A stretch of DNA of 64,000 nucleotides from assembly GCA_947044365.1 (NCBI GenBank), contig OX345648.1, forward strand, positions 2,626,501 to 2,690,500, given 5' to 3'. The translations under genes were made by a program, and so were the position numbers. A model generated the notes under the pieces. The model did not search any database. It saw nothing but the letters and a program-made list of their open reading frames with translations, and was not told where the DNA came from. Source of the DNA: Petrosia ficiformis. Its lineage: Eukaryota; Porifera; Demospongiae; Haplosclerida; Petrosiidae. Below are positions 45,698 through 58,244 of the stretch, in pieces (the stretch's first letter is position 1; the number at the start of each line of letters is the position of its first letter).

Positions 45698-47344
45698 AAT
45701 TCCAATTGGTCCTTGGCAGTGTTCTGAATGTCGTCGGCAGACTCGTAGATCAAAACCAACTCGTTCCCGTCAAACAAAAGATGAGCTAATCATGTGTCAA
45801 GCTCTGATTTTAGAACTGGAGAACCAAGACAATTCGTGGCCTTTTCTGGAACCAGTAGATCGCAAGAAAGTCCCAGAATATTTCAAAGTTATAAAAAAAC
45901 CTATGGATTTCTCGACAATAAAGACTAAACTACAAGAGGGAAAGTAAGGAAAACGTAGTGGAATATGTACATGTACATGTACATGCAACCACCTTATATC
46001 TAATATACATACATACATGTACATAATTTAATAATTATTAGAATTGATGTATTATATATTATATAAATAATAGGGTTGTGCCTATACTAGTATAAAGATC
46101 TGAATAAGTACCTATGTTAAACATATAGGCAGAGTATCAATATAGGGAACTGCATAACTATACATTGCCAATACACCATACACAATATTTGTTAGACTTT
46201 GCAGATTACATTGTTATCTAACTACACAAGTAAAGTCGGTATGATGGCAAAGCTACATGTGTCATAAACATTTTTGATCAAATATATCTCAGTGTAAACA
46301 AGTGTATATAGAGAAAAAAAAACATCCCTATATTTGCTTTGTGATGACTATGTATTAAGCATTGCTGATGGCACTAGTGTCTCTACCTTTCTGTGTACTC
46401 GAAAGCTGGGGCCTGAAGAAGTAAGTGTAAGCCTGACTGCAGTCTAAGTACACAGATCTTTGATGAACTGACTGAAGTACTCCTACAAGGTTCTAAATGA
46501 TGACTTCCTCATATCTGAAACTTAACAACTTATTATACTTACTTGTTAAAGATTCTTGCATAATATTTATACTGTTTCTCTGCTATATACAACAGTTATT
46601 AGCAGTTTCTGAATCTTCCTGGCTTGTCTGTAGCTCGTCGAACGCGCGTTCTTTTACGTGCCACGCCCATTAATTGACCGAGCCCCCGGGAATGACGCAA
46701 CTTCCTTAACTACGTATACAACGCATAGTCGCGCAAGTGACACAAACATATATATATATATATATACATTAAACCCCGTGGAAAGCAATTATAGGGATGG
46801 CCCTACGGGCCATAAAAATAGAATAATTAGCATAATGCCCATGTGTGTGAATGATTGTAAACTATATAGCATGTTATATTGTATTGGATCTGAATATAGG
46901 AATTTGGATTATGAAATGTAGGCAAATTGCAGTATAGATGCAACTGTAATGAATAGTCGTATGTGATTGTGGATACAATTTGGAGACTCTTTGTTGATCT
47001 AATGAGTATACCTTAGGAAGGCAACTAAATTTAAGATCTAGATAGAGCAAAATTAATTTTCATGGGTACCCAAATTTATTTCACATCCTGTACAAAATGG
47101 CTCAGTATGCTGGGTATAAAATAAAGAGTGAGTGTTTCATTATTAAGTTTTAAAGGTCCCTTTGCAGCCACTTTCACATAATTGGGACAGCATGGCCAAA
47201 ATATCTTGCTACAAATTGAGACTTTTGATAATCAGATTTATTCTTTATTCTTTCTGTATTAGGTATTCTAGCAAGGAAGCATTTGCAGCAGATGCCAGAT
47301 TGGTATTTGACAACTGTGCTTATTACAATGAGGATGAATCAGAG
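45698..47344 (+). pseudogene. BAZ2-like bromodomain exons, copy c
   Basis: Exons 45698-45943 and 47263-47344, both undamaged (IPIGPWQCSEC, WPFLEPVDRKKVP, KKPMDFSTIK; VFDNCAYYNEDES). The intron is longer than in the other copies because a 514-bp MITE sits at 46299-46812. No terminal exon follows; a DUF7869 pseudogene and another unit come next. In strand and order it could follow PHD2 at 36743-36854 across an 8.8-kb, transposon-filled intron. Confidence 0.72.
46299..46812. mobile_element. 500-bp MITE inserted in bromodomain intron
   Basis: Absent from the same intron in copies a, b and d (compare 7275-7285: CAGTGTAAAAAATAG uninterrupted). The ends are CAAGTGTATATAGAG and GGGATGGCCCTACGGGCCAT, with inner inverted words ACATCCCTAT / ATAGGGATG. 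It contains an AT microsatellite and a CG-rich block. No ORF of note. A second copy in reverse orientation is at 52420-52868. Confidence 0.82.
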
Positions 47345-48835
47345 GTAATTGTGTGTATGTATTAGGGCTGGGATGAAGGTTGCAAAACAACATTCGAAGC
47401 TTTGTCAGCAAAAAGGAACGAATATTCGAAGGTTTACATGTGTTTTTATGCTCTTACCTTGATTGGCTATAGATAGCCTCCAAAGCTGAATTATTGCTTT
47501 ATAATGAGTACTACTCTTGTTCTTGTTCCTGTCGCTGTTTCTACTTGGATTTAGCATCGCTGGACTGAGAAATGAGACAGAAGCAGCCAACAACAAAGCC
47601 TCAACTTTTCTGGAACAGGCATACATTATTGACTGCATGATTAGACTGCACAAGTGCACATGTGCAAACATTAAAGTGGGCGTGGCAGCAAAGCTTAAAA
47701 GGGAGAAATGTACTACAAAGAAGTAATGGTGGTTGCTGATGTTATACAGTATTGTGGTAGCCACATTATCATTAAAAAATGATGATGAAGTTAATGTTCA
47801 GTACTTACCATTACTGGAATTACCTTCAGTATTATTATCATATTGATAAACTGGTGAAAGAAACTGTTGGCTCACCTAAAAGTTGATAAAAGTATCACTA
47901 AAACATGAAACATTGTTATAAATCATCATTAAAGGTTATTCACATGCTCCGTAACTGGAGAGCAATTTGGCAGTAGCAATTATCGTATCTTCGGTTTGGC
48001 TGCTGCTTTTTTTTTTTACTTGTGTGTGTCAAGGTTTAGAGCCCTGTAAAAATCACTACCAGTTAAAATAGCATTTGCAGTGTCTGGAAACCGAGGACAA
48101 GTTTTTTTCCCACGTACAAAACGATGATAGTACACATTATTGTTCTCGGAGTAATTATGTTTGTAGGTGATGGAATTATGATTGAATGCTCTAGTTTTAC
48201 AAATTTGCATCATAAGCTCTTGTGTTACTGTGAGCAACTATCAACCTTAATGCTGTTGAGAATGCTCCAAAGAGTACTTAACTCACTTTACTAGAAGCTT
48301 TTCTAAATAGCAACTACATGTGCTACAGTTTCTTCGCATCTACAATTTTTTAAGCCTCTGCATAATAATAATTACAGGGGTGGATTTAGTGAGGTCTAGG
48401 TTGGCAATTGACCTCCTCTCAAAACATTTTTGAAATTTATTTTTGCTGATTAAGTACAATACTCCTATAATTATTATTTAAAATTTCTTTAAAACTTGTG
48501 GCTTGACCTCCCCTCTAAAAATCCTAAATCTGTCCTGAATTACATATAATTTTGCAGAATACAAATTTGTTAACTTATTAAAGCAAATAAAGGTAACTCT
48601 ACTTCCTCCTTTTTGAAAGTAGTTTATACTTGTATTTAAGAGTCATGGCAGCGCGACCTTCTTTAAAAATATAACAGTATATGTGACTGATCAAGCAAAA
48701 AGAGTACTATCATAATTTTTTTCAAAAAACTTTTTTTTCTCCCAATTCATTCTACAATTATCACTTCTTCACAAAAAAATTTCAGAGCATGTTGACATTT
48801 CTAAATGACATTATTAAACAGTACAAAACTGTCTA
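47345..48835. other. Unit spacer, copy c
   Basis: Equivalent to 7805-9282. It contains the minus-strand conserved open stretches 47405-47764 and 48016-48237 (unrecognised) and the SANT tail remnant at 48593-48665. Confidence 0.5.
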
Positions 48836-50846
48836 TCAATTTAGAAGTTTGGGACAAGAAATTTTGCCTTTCTTAGTCTTGGTGTGCCCTTCTTCATAGC
48901 AATGACTGCAAGTTCGTTTCCTTTTTTGACTGTTACCTGTATCAGATGTAGTTTGGGTGCCTGGCTTTGGCTCAGATGGATGGGGGGGCAGGTCAGATCT
49001 GCACTTTCTGATGACATACATAATGGTCGTATTTCTTCATAGAGATATATACCACCTTCGTTTAATGTCCATTCCTGCTGGATGAATTTCTTCAGGAAGA
49101 TGCGTTGAGTTCAAGATAGTACCAGTATTGACCATCTTCACCCTTTCTTCAGTACTGTTAGAAAATTCCTTTAGAAAAACGAACCCTGGGTGTTGCGAGT
49201 CAAAACGAAAGTGATGATAGGATGTAATTCGGGGTATGTGCTGAAACTTATCAGCAAGGAATGATTTCCAATCCCTCCAAATAACCAGTCTCTGACCATC
49301 AACATTTTTGGTGAGTTGAGGGAAATTGCAACCACTAACCATTGATGACTTGACCACATCAACCATATCTTTCAATGAGAATACAGTTGTTCGTCGAAAC
49401 TTTCTCTTAATCAAACCGAGGAAATGGTCTGGTGCAAATTTTGTATGCCCAGCAAGCATGAAAGAGATAACAATGCTTCTATTCTTCCCTGTCATGACAC
49501 GCCAAAGTAAGTATTACATGAAAATATTGTTTTTGCACAATTGTCGACATGCAGTGACAGTTCTTGTTCTTGGACTCCATGTTCATAAAGGAAGTGATCC
49601 AGCAAACTGATTGCAGCATTAGCCCCCTTGCCAATGTCATCATCTTCATCAACTAAATAGTTGACTTGAAAACCAAGGGGTTCACATGTAATACCAAAGA
49701 GACCACATCGACGTAAAGACTTGAAGTATGCTGGCCCTGGTTGTTGGGGATTTGAAGGATAATGTACATTTTGGGCATAGTCAAAGCTATAATGCATTAT
49801 ACCACTATACCTACCTTCAGATTCAATTGCTTCATTTTTATAACTTTTCCACACACTCTTAGCCTCAGAGCATGCCTCATTATAGTGTGTACGCTGCAAT
49901 CTGCATCTTTTGAGTCTTTCAGACTTTTCGTTCTCTGGTAAGTTGACAGATTTTATGATGCTAGCAACATTTTGTTGACACACAAATCAAAGATCAGTGG
50001 CAGGCTTTATTGTACTGATCTCAGGTACTAGCATTGACCAAAGGGATTGAAATGTTGCCCAGCTTAGGCATATCCTGCCCTCAACAGAGCATGCTTCCAT
50101 GTACTGCCAGTGCGCTGACCTCTTAGACATATCTGAAGGTAATAAAAGAGCCTTATCTTTATGCCCTGGAATTCTTCCAGGTAGTGGTATTGCATGAGTG
50201 CTTGCAAGGTTACGCATGTACTTCACTACGGCCTGGATATCATCAAAAGGTATTCTGTTGTGAGGCACTTTATGGTAGTTTCCATGATCTCTTGGAACCA
50301 TCCCTTTACTGGAAAAGTGCTCTAAAAGGTTACGATAGTGCTTCTGACTAATTGTATACAAAAACAAAAAAGTTTTTCGACAAATACGTTTCCCCTTGAA
50401 GTAAACTCAATGTACTTGGATCGTTGTGAATCATCAGCAACATCTTTTCCAAGAGCCTGTAATTGGCTCAACACTACCAAATCTAGTTCTGACTTCTCTA
50501 ATGTAAGGCAATGTTCCCTTTGGTCAGTAACTTCTTCTGCGGTAAAATATGCAGAACATGGACTTTTCTTGGGCCCCAGTGAGCAATTACACGTATTACA
50601 TACAAATTTACTTATTAGAGCACGTTCTTGTTTTGTTTCTTCATTATCTTCCACTTGCAGAGATCTATTCATAGTATTAGGCTGGAACTCACAACAGAGC
50701 AATTCTGTCATCTCCTCTTCCCCACTCTCGCTATTTCTAGTTGCTTGTTCAGTATCAGGCATCACAAAAGTGTCCTGGTTGATTGAGTATTCAGCCTCGA
50801 AAGCATGGAATTCATCCTCTACTGCTTCACTGAAAGTTGACTCCAT
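48836..50846 (-). pseudogene. DUF7869-type transposon protein, copy e2
   Basis: Same gene as 9283-11294. It shares the frameshift near 50400, TGA at 49987-49989, and the deletion after HVDNCA near 49537. The G-run differs by one base from e1, so the C-terminal frame reads MYVIRKCRSDLPPHP before the CSHCYEEGH end. Confidence 0.75.
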
Positions 50847-50948
50847 CTTTTGGGTAACACGTGGTCTTTATTTTAAATGAATTTAAAACTTTTTTGTATT
50901 CTATTTCTATTTAAGTGAAATCTAATTCAATTTTTTATGTATACTTAC

Positions 50949-51217
50949 CTTTACCTTCTTGATACCAGGGGTAGCAATTATCATTGGAGTAATATGTGAT
51001 GTTGATGAAGTGCTTTGGTCACAACTGGTTCTTTCAGTCTGTTCATCTCCCTCATCATCATTACGAGAGGGCAAAAGATTAGAACTACGCTGTGGATTGC
51101 CCTCCATTCTCTCTGTGCTGATTTTTTTGCACAATGTTTCGACTTCATGTAGTCGCTTCTCCAAATGCGCTGTCTTGTCTCTTAATTCTTTCACAACCTT
51201 CACAATGTCATAAGGGC
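50949..51217 (-). pseudogene. Coiled-coil exon, truncated copy
   Basis: Matches 58347-58615 with its GTAAGT donor, but it is cut at about 51217 after the KVVKELRDKTAHLEKRLHEV helix. The N-terminal part with MTEEQQ is replaced by unrelated sequence. Confidence 0.6.
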
Positions 51218-51524
51218 TTCATCTTTAAACACACAAGAACTGAAACCTTCGTGATTTATTTTTATACTTTTTTTATAATTATGTTTATATGCACCTGGTT
51301 ATTATGTAATCTTCCCAAATGCTGTATTTTCTTGCTCAAATATATATTATGTGCATGCTTATAATGTGCAGAGTTTTTGTTGACAAAGTATTGCATAGAA
51401 ACTGTGAATGAGTAGCATTGAGTATGTTTCAATATTGTCTTGTCAGCATTCATGTCATTTAGCTTTTTTACTGCTGTAGCCAATCTTCACTCTTGCTTCA
51501 TGAGTAGTAATTTCTTCTCAAAGT
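51218..51524. other. Unassigned sequence between two junctions
   Basis: Unique in the window. The minus ORF 51262-51483 has no recognised motif. Confidence 0.4.
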
Positions 51525-51706
51525 AGCACATAAGCCAGGTTTGTAGTGAGGAAACAAGTTGAAATTTATTTGGATTTGCCCTACACACTTTTTTGCATGA
51601 ACAATGTTTTGTGTGAATTCAATAATGTTTCTATATTTTTAGGATATAACCTCAGGATGTTGATGGTCTGACATTTGCTATTAAAGATAACTTGTGTACT
51701 AAGGAT
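51525..51706 (+). pseudogene. Duplicated gatA exon 2 fragment
   Basis: Matches 23943-24130: the end of gatA intron 1, its acceptor, and most of exon 2 ([15 protein letters not shown]). Bases near CCTCAGTGATG are reduced to CCTCAGGATG, a one-base frameshift, and the exon is cut before its donor, fused to HIRAN-relic sequence. So the gatA locus donated DNA to this repeat block. Confidence 0.88.
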
Positions 51707-51716
51707 TAATAGTACC

Positions 51717-52171
51717 CGTTATTTAACGTATCCCTAATGTATCTTCTATTTTTCTCTTTTTTACTGTCTCATCTACATCAGTCAAATCAATCTCATCATC
51801 ACCATACGTATCTGTTGTATTCTTTGCTTCAGGTATTGTAGCATGATCTGTTAGAAGCTTCTTTACCTTGTTAATGTGTGCTGAGACCCCAGTGAAAGCA
51901 TACACACACGGAATTTCTAGGCCACCCTGAGGCAAATCACTTTTTGTCCTGTAACTCGACATTGTATAGAACCATTTGGCCTTTAAAAAAGGGAATATAC
52001 AGCTGACACTTTTCTGGGTACGTCTCCAACACCTGTGAATTAATTTTGACAGCAACAGCAAAGGGGTCACCCAACGCATGGCAACACCTCTCCTGTTGGT
52101 GCTCTCCAATTATCCTTGTATACATGATACTTATGAACCATTGAACTGTAACAGAAGCTAGTAGCAGCCAT
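51717..52171 (-). pseudogene. HIRAN-domain relic, copy d
   Basis: Same as 5176-5642. A T is missing from a T-run, so the acidic tail is frameshifted (ETVKKRKIEDT). A short deletion (AACACCTGTGAATT) also alters the middle. Confidence 0.62.
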
Positions 52172-52365
52172 ATCCTGCAATATGTGAAAACAAAAACACG
52201 TGTATACGTGCGTACAACTGGCCCCTCCCTGGCAGGAGGAGTGGCTAGAACTACTGGATCAACGAAAGTTAATACTCCAAACAAATTTGAATTAAAGCGC
52301 ACAATCTCAAATCACGAAAAGTTAACCCCACGAAAATTTGCACCCATACAGTATATAATAATATG

Positions 52366-53333
52366 TTAAGGTGGCGTTACGGTGATGTTAATGATATTCA
52401 TAGTTCAAAAGTTTTTTATGGCCCATAGGGCCATCCCTATAATTGCTTTCCACGGGGTTTAATGTATATATATATATATATATGTTTGTGTCACTTGCGC
52501 GACTATGCGTTGTATACGTAGTTAAGGAAGTTGCGTCATTCCCGGGGGCTCGGTCAATTAATGGGCGTGGCGCGTAAACGAACGCGCGATCAAGCTCTAC
52601 ACACCAGCAGAAAGAAAGCTGTTGAACTTACGTAGAAACTGGAACTAATAGCTAGCTATTCTGCCTGAAATATATTCCTAAAGTTCTACAAGGTCCTTTG
52701 AAAGGTCAGGAGAGTAGATAATCAAAATAATAACTATAATAAGCTGTTGTCTTTCATGCTTGATAAAGTCAGCCATGATTACTGAATTCTGCACACCACA
52801 AAGCAGTCATATCTTCACTTAAATTTGTAAAGCAATCATAGGGATGTTTTTTTCTCTATATACACTTGTTATTATTATCCATTACCTTACTGTTGTTTAT
52901 TGATGGTGAAAATTTCAAGTTGTTACCTTGTTGCATTCAAGAGTTACAGATCTACAGTTCTATGAAGGTATTTCTTGATACCTCTTCCTGTTCCAAAGAT
53001 ATTATACATAGTCAACACGTATCTCCACATATCTTCAAAGAATGTAAGAGTATCGCTAAATCGCTTCATAGAATTGTTTGCCCACGTGTTTTGGTTCTTT
53101 GATTAATTTTTCGTAGCTGTCGTACTATTAGAGCTGAGAAAAATGTACCTCAGTACAACCCACTGATTTCGATTCATTATAGCAGAGATAATACCACAGG
53201 AATGTATATTTAACGCAGTTGTGTATGCGCATAGTATTGTACTGCAACCACAAAATGAATATCATGAATAAAGTATGAATATAATTAACGGGCAATTGTA
53301 TGGTTTCTCACTTCCACCGTAACGCCACCTTAA
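52366..53333. mobile_element. TTAA-flanked MITE, copy d, with nested MITE
   Basis: TTAA at 52366-52369 and 53330-53333 with intact GGTGGCGTTACGGTG ends. Relative to copy a it is interrupted at 52420-52868 by the 500-bp MITE. Confidence 0.85.
52420..52868. mobile_element. 500-bp MITE nested in the TTAA MITE
   Basis: Reverse-oriented relative of 46299-46812, starting GGCCCATAGGGCCATCCC and ending CTCTATATACACTTG. Comparing with the uninterrupted sequence at 5885-5900 suggests a 4-bp TTAT target duplication, though the T/A-rich site leaves this ambiguous. Confidence 0.8.
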
Positions 53334-53654
53334 CACCAAGTTATAGTGGGAATGTGTTTACTACAGGTATAGTCATTGTGTACTGTTTCATTAGTCATAT
53401 ATGAACAGAAAGTTGTCTATCAGAAAAGGGTGTCCTGAAGGGAAGGGTGGGAAATGGGCTTAACAGTGTCTAGTGTATCAGTCATTAATGCTCACCAGTC
53501 ACCACTATACATCTATTGTGCTAGATACTCTAATACTCTTTTACATGTTTTGGCACTCTAAATCATTAGAGGACTACGCAAAAGTTACTGAAATACTGTA
53601 ATATGATACTAAATTGTTTTGTATACATTATAATATTCATTTAATATTTTATAG

Positions 53655-54761
53655 AATTCCAATTGGTCGTCGGCAGACTCGTAGATCAAAACCAACTCGT
53701 TCCCGTCAAACAAAAGATGAGCTAATCATGTGTCAAGCTCTGATTTTAGAACTGGAGAACCAAGACAATTCGTGGCCTTTTCTGGAACCAGTAGATCGCA
53801 AGAAAGTCCCAGAATATTTCAAAGTTATAAAAAAACCTATGGATTTCTCGACAATAAAGACTAAGCTACAAGAGGGAAAGTAAGGAAAACGTAGTGGAAT
53901 ATGTACATGTACATGTACATGCAACCACCTTATATCTAATATACATACATACATGTACATAATTTAATAATTATTAGAATTGATGTATTATATATTATAT
54001 AAATAATAGGGTTGTGCCTATACTAGTATAAAGATCTGAATAAGTACCTATGTTAAACATATAGGCAGAGTATCAATATAGGGAACTGCATAACTATACA
54101 TTGCCAATACACCATACACAATATTTGTTAGGCTTTGCAGATTACACTGTTATCTAACTACACAAGTAAAGTCGGTATGATGGCAAAGCTACATGTGTCA
54201 TAAACATTTTTGATCAAATATATCTCAGTGTAAAAAATAGAATAATTAGCACTATGCCCATGTGTGTGAATGATTGTAAACTATATAGCATGTTATATTG
54301 TATTGGATCTGAATATAGGAATTTGGATTATGAAATGTAGGCAAATTGCAGCATAGATGCAACTGTAATGAATAGTCGTATGTGATTGTGGATACAATTT
54401 GGAGACTCTTTGTTGATCTAATGAGTATACCTTAGGAAGGCAACTAAATTTAAGATCTAGATAGAGCAAAATTAATTTTCATGGGTACCCAAATTTATTT
54501 CACATCCTGTACAAATTGGCTCAGTATGCTGGGTATAAAATAAAGAGTGAGTGTTTCATTATTAAGTTTTAAAGGTCCCTTTGCAGCCACTTTCATAATT
54601 GTGACAGGATGGCCAAAATATCTTGCTACAAATTGAGACTTTTGATAATCAGATTTATTCTTTATTCTTTCTGTATTAGGTATTCTAGCAAGGAAGCATT
54701 TGCAGCAGATGCCAGATTGGTATTTGACAACTGTGCTTATTACAATGAGGATGAATCAGAG
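53655..54761 (+). pseudogene. BAZ2-like bromodomain exons, copy d
   Basis: Exons 53655-53879 and 54680-54761. A 21-bp in-frame deletion at the exon start removes PWQCSEC, taking away two zinc-binding Cys of PHD2 while keeping the frame into the bromodomain. The rest equals copy c. Confidence 0.73.
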
Positions 54762-56233
54762 GTAATTGTGTGTATGTATTAGGGCTGGGATGAAGGTTGC
54801 AAAACAACATTCGAAGCTTTGTCAGCAAAAAGGAACGAATATTCGAAGGTTTACATGTGTTTTTATGCTCTTACCTTGATTGGCTATAGATAGCCTCCAA
54901 AGCTGAATTATTGCTTTATAACGGGTACTACTCTTGTTCCGGTCGCTGTTTCTACTTGGATTTAGCATTGCTGGACTGAGAAATGAGACAGAAGCAGCCA
55001 ACAACAAAGCCTCAACTTTTCCGGAAGAGGCATACATTATTGACTGCATGATTAGACTGCACAAGTGCACATGTGCAAACATTAAAGTTGGTGTGGCAGC
55101 AAAGCTTAAAAGGGAGAAATGTACTACAAAGAAGTAATGGTGGTTGCTGATGTTATAAAGTATTGTGGTAGCCACATTATCATTAAAAAATGATGATGAA
55201 GTTAATGTTCAGTACTTACCATTACTGGAATTACCTTCAGTATTATTATCATATTGATAAACTGGTGAAAGAAACTGTTGGCTCACCTAAAAGTTGATAA
55301 AAGTATCACTAAAACATGAAACATTGTTATAAATCATCATTAAAGGTTATTCACATGCTCCGTAACTGGAGAGCAATTTGGCAGTAGCAATTATCGTATC
55401 TTCGGTTTGGCTGCTGCTTTTTTTTTTTACTTGTGTGTGTCAAGGTTTAGAGCCCTGTAAAAATCACTACCAGTTAAAATAGCATTTGCAGTGTCTGGAA
55501 ACCGAGGACAAGTTTTTTTCCCACGTACAAAACGATGATAGTACACATTATTGTTCTCGGAGTAATTATGTTTGTAGGTGATGGAATTATGATTGAATGC
55601 TCTAGTTTTACAAATTTGCATCATAAGCTCTTGTGTTACTGTGAGCAACTATCAACCTTAATGCTGTTGAGAATGCTCCAAAGAGTACTTAACTCACTTT
55701 ACTAGAAGCTTTTCTAAATAGCAACTACATGTGCTACAGTTTCTTCGCATCTACAATTTTTTAAGCCTTTGCATAATAAAAATTACAGGGATGGAGTTAG
55801 TGAGGTCTGGGTTGGCAATTGACCTCCTCTCAAAACATTTTTGCTGATTAAGTACAATACTCCTATAATTGTTATTTAAAATTTCTTTAAAACTTGTGGC
55901 TTGACCTTCCCTCTAAAAATCCTAAATCTGTCCTGAATTACATATAATTTTGCAGAATACAAATTTGTTAACTTATTAAAGCAAATAAAGGTAACTCTAC
56001 TTCCTCCTTTTTGAAAGTAGTTTATACTTGTATTTAAGAGTCATGGCAGCGCGACCTTCTTTAAAAATATAACAGTATATGTGACTGATCAAGCAAAAAG
56101 AGTACTATCATAATTTTTTTCAAAAAACTTTTTTTTCTCCCAATTCATTCTACAATTATCACTTCTTCACAAAAAAATTTCAGAGCATGTTGACATTTCT
56201 AAATGACATTATTAAACAGTACAAAACTGTCTA
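54762..56233. other. Unit spacer, copy d
   Basis: Equivalent to 47345-48835, with conserved but unrecognised minus-strand open stretches (54822-55175, 55427-55648) and the SANT tail remnant at 55990-56060. Confidence 0.5.
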
Positions 56234-58244
56234 TCAATTTAGAAGTTTGGGACAAGAAATTTTGCCTTTCTTAGTCTTGGTGTGCCCTTCTTCATAGCAA
56301 TGACTGCAAGTTCGTTTCCTTTTTTGACTGTTACCTGTATCAGATGTAGTTTGGGTGCCTGGCTTTGGCTCAGATGGATGGGGGGGCAGGTCAGATCTGC
56401 ACTTTCTGATGACATACATAATGGTCGTATTTCTTCGTAGAGATATATACCACCTTCGTTTAATGTCCATTCCTGCTGGATGAATTTCTTCAGGAAGATG
56501 CGTTGAGTTCAAGATAGTACCAGTATTGACCATCTTCACCCTTTCTTCAGTACTGTTAGAAAATTCCTTTAGAAAAACGAACCCTGGGTGTTGCGAGTCA
56601 AAACGAAAGTGATGATAGGATGTAATTCGGGGTATGTGCTGAAACTTATCAGCAAGGAATGATTTCCAATCCCTCCAAATAACCAGTCTCTGACCATCAA
56701 CATTTTTGGTGAGTTGAGGGAAATTGCAACCACTAACCATTGATGACTTGACCACATCAACCATATCTTTCAATGAGAATACAGTTGTTCGTCGAAACTT
56801 TCTCTTAATCAAACCGAGGAAATGGTCTGGTGCAAATTTTGTATGCCCAGCAAGCATGAAAGAGATAACAATGCTTCTATTCTTCCCTGTCATGACACGC
56901 CAAAGTAAGTATTACATGAAAATATTGTTTTTGCACAATTGTCGACATGCAGTGACAGTTCTTGTTCTTGGACTCCATGTTCATAAAGGAAGTGATCCAG
57001 CAAACTGATTGCAGCATTAGCCCCCTTGCCAATGTCATCATCTTCATCAACTAAATAGTTGACTTGAAAACCAAGGGGTTCACATGTAATACCAAAGAGA
57101 CCACATCGACGTAAAGACTTGAAGTATGCTGGCCCTGGTTGTTGGGGATTTGAAGGATAATGTACATTTTGGGCATAGTCAAAGCTATAATGCATTATAC
57201 CACTATACCTACCTTCAGATTCAATTGCTTCATTTTTATAACTTTTCCACACACTCTTAGCCTCAGAGCATGCCTCATTATAGTGTGTACGCTGCAATCT
57301 GCATCTTTTGAGTCTTTCAGACTTTTCGTTCTCTGGTAAGTTGACAGATTTTATGATGCTAGCAACATTTTGTTGACACACAAATCAAAGATCAGTGGCA
57401 GGCTTTATTGTACTGATCTCAGGTACTAGCATTGACCAAAGGGATTGAAATGTTGCCCAGCTTAGGCATATCCTGCCCTCAACAGAGCATGCTTCCATGT
57501 ACTGCCAGTGCGCTGACCTCTTAGACATATCTGAAGGTAATAAAAGAGCCTTATCTTTATGCCCTGGAATTCTTCCAGGTAGTGGTATTGCATGAGTGCT
57601 TGCAAGGTTACGCATGTACTTCACTACGGCCTGGATATCATCAAAAGGTATTCTGTTGTGAGGCACTTTATGGTAGTTTCCATGATCTCTTGGAACCATC
57701 CCTTTACTGGAAAAGTGCTCTAAAAGGTTACGATAGTGCTTCTGACTAATTGTATACAAAAACAAAAAAGTTTTTCGACAAATACGTTTCCCCTTGAAGT
57801 AAACTCAATGTACTTGGATCGTTGTGAATCATCAGCAACATCTTTTCCAAGAGCCTGTAATTGGCTCAACACTACCAAATCTAGTTCTGACTTCTCTAAT
57901 GTAAGGCAATGTTCCCTTTGGTCAGTAACTTCTTCTGCGGTAAAATATGCAGAACATGGACTTTTCTTGGGCCCCAGTGAGCAATTACACGTATTACATA
58001 CAAATTTACTTATTAGAGCACGTTCTTGTTTTGTTTCTTCATTATCTTCCACTTGCAGAGATCTATTCATAGTATTAGGCTGGAACTCACAACAGAGCAA
58101 TTCTGTCATCTCCTCTTCCCCACTCTCGCTATTTCTAGTTGCTTGTTCAGTATCAGGCATCACAAAAGTGTCCTGGTTGATTGAGTATTCAGCCTCGAAA
58201 GCATGGAATTCATCCTCTACTGCTTCACTGAAAGTTGACTCCAT
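56234..58244 (-). pseudogene. DUF7869-type transposon protein, copy e3
   Basis: Best copy. The C-terminal part 56234-56893 is one open frame of 219 codons because codon 56435-56437 is CGA where e1 and e2 have TGA. It runs from MTGKNRSIVISFMLAGHTKF to the CSHCYEEGHTKTKKGKISC end. Still dead through the shared frameshift near 57800, TGA at 57385-57387, and the deletion near 56935. Confidence 0.77.
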
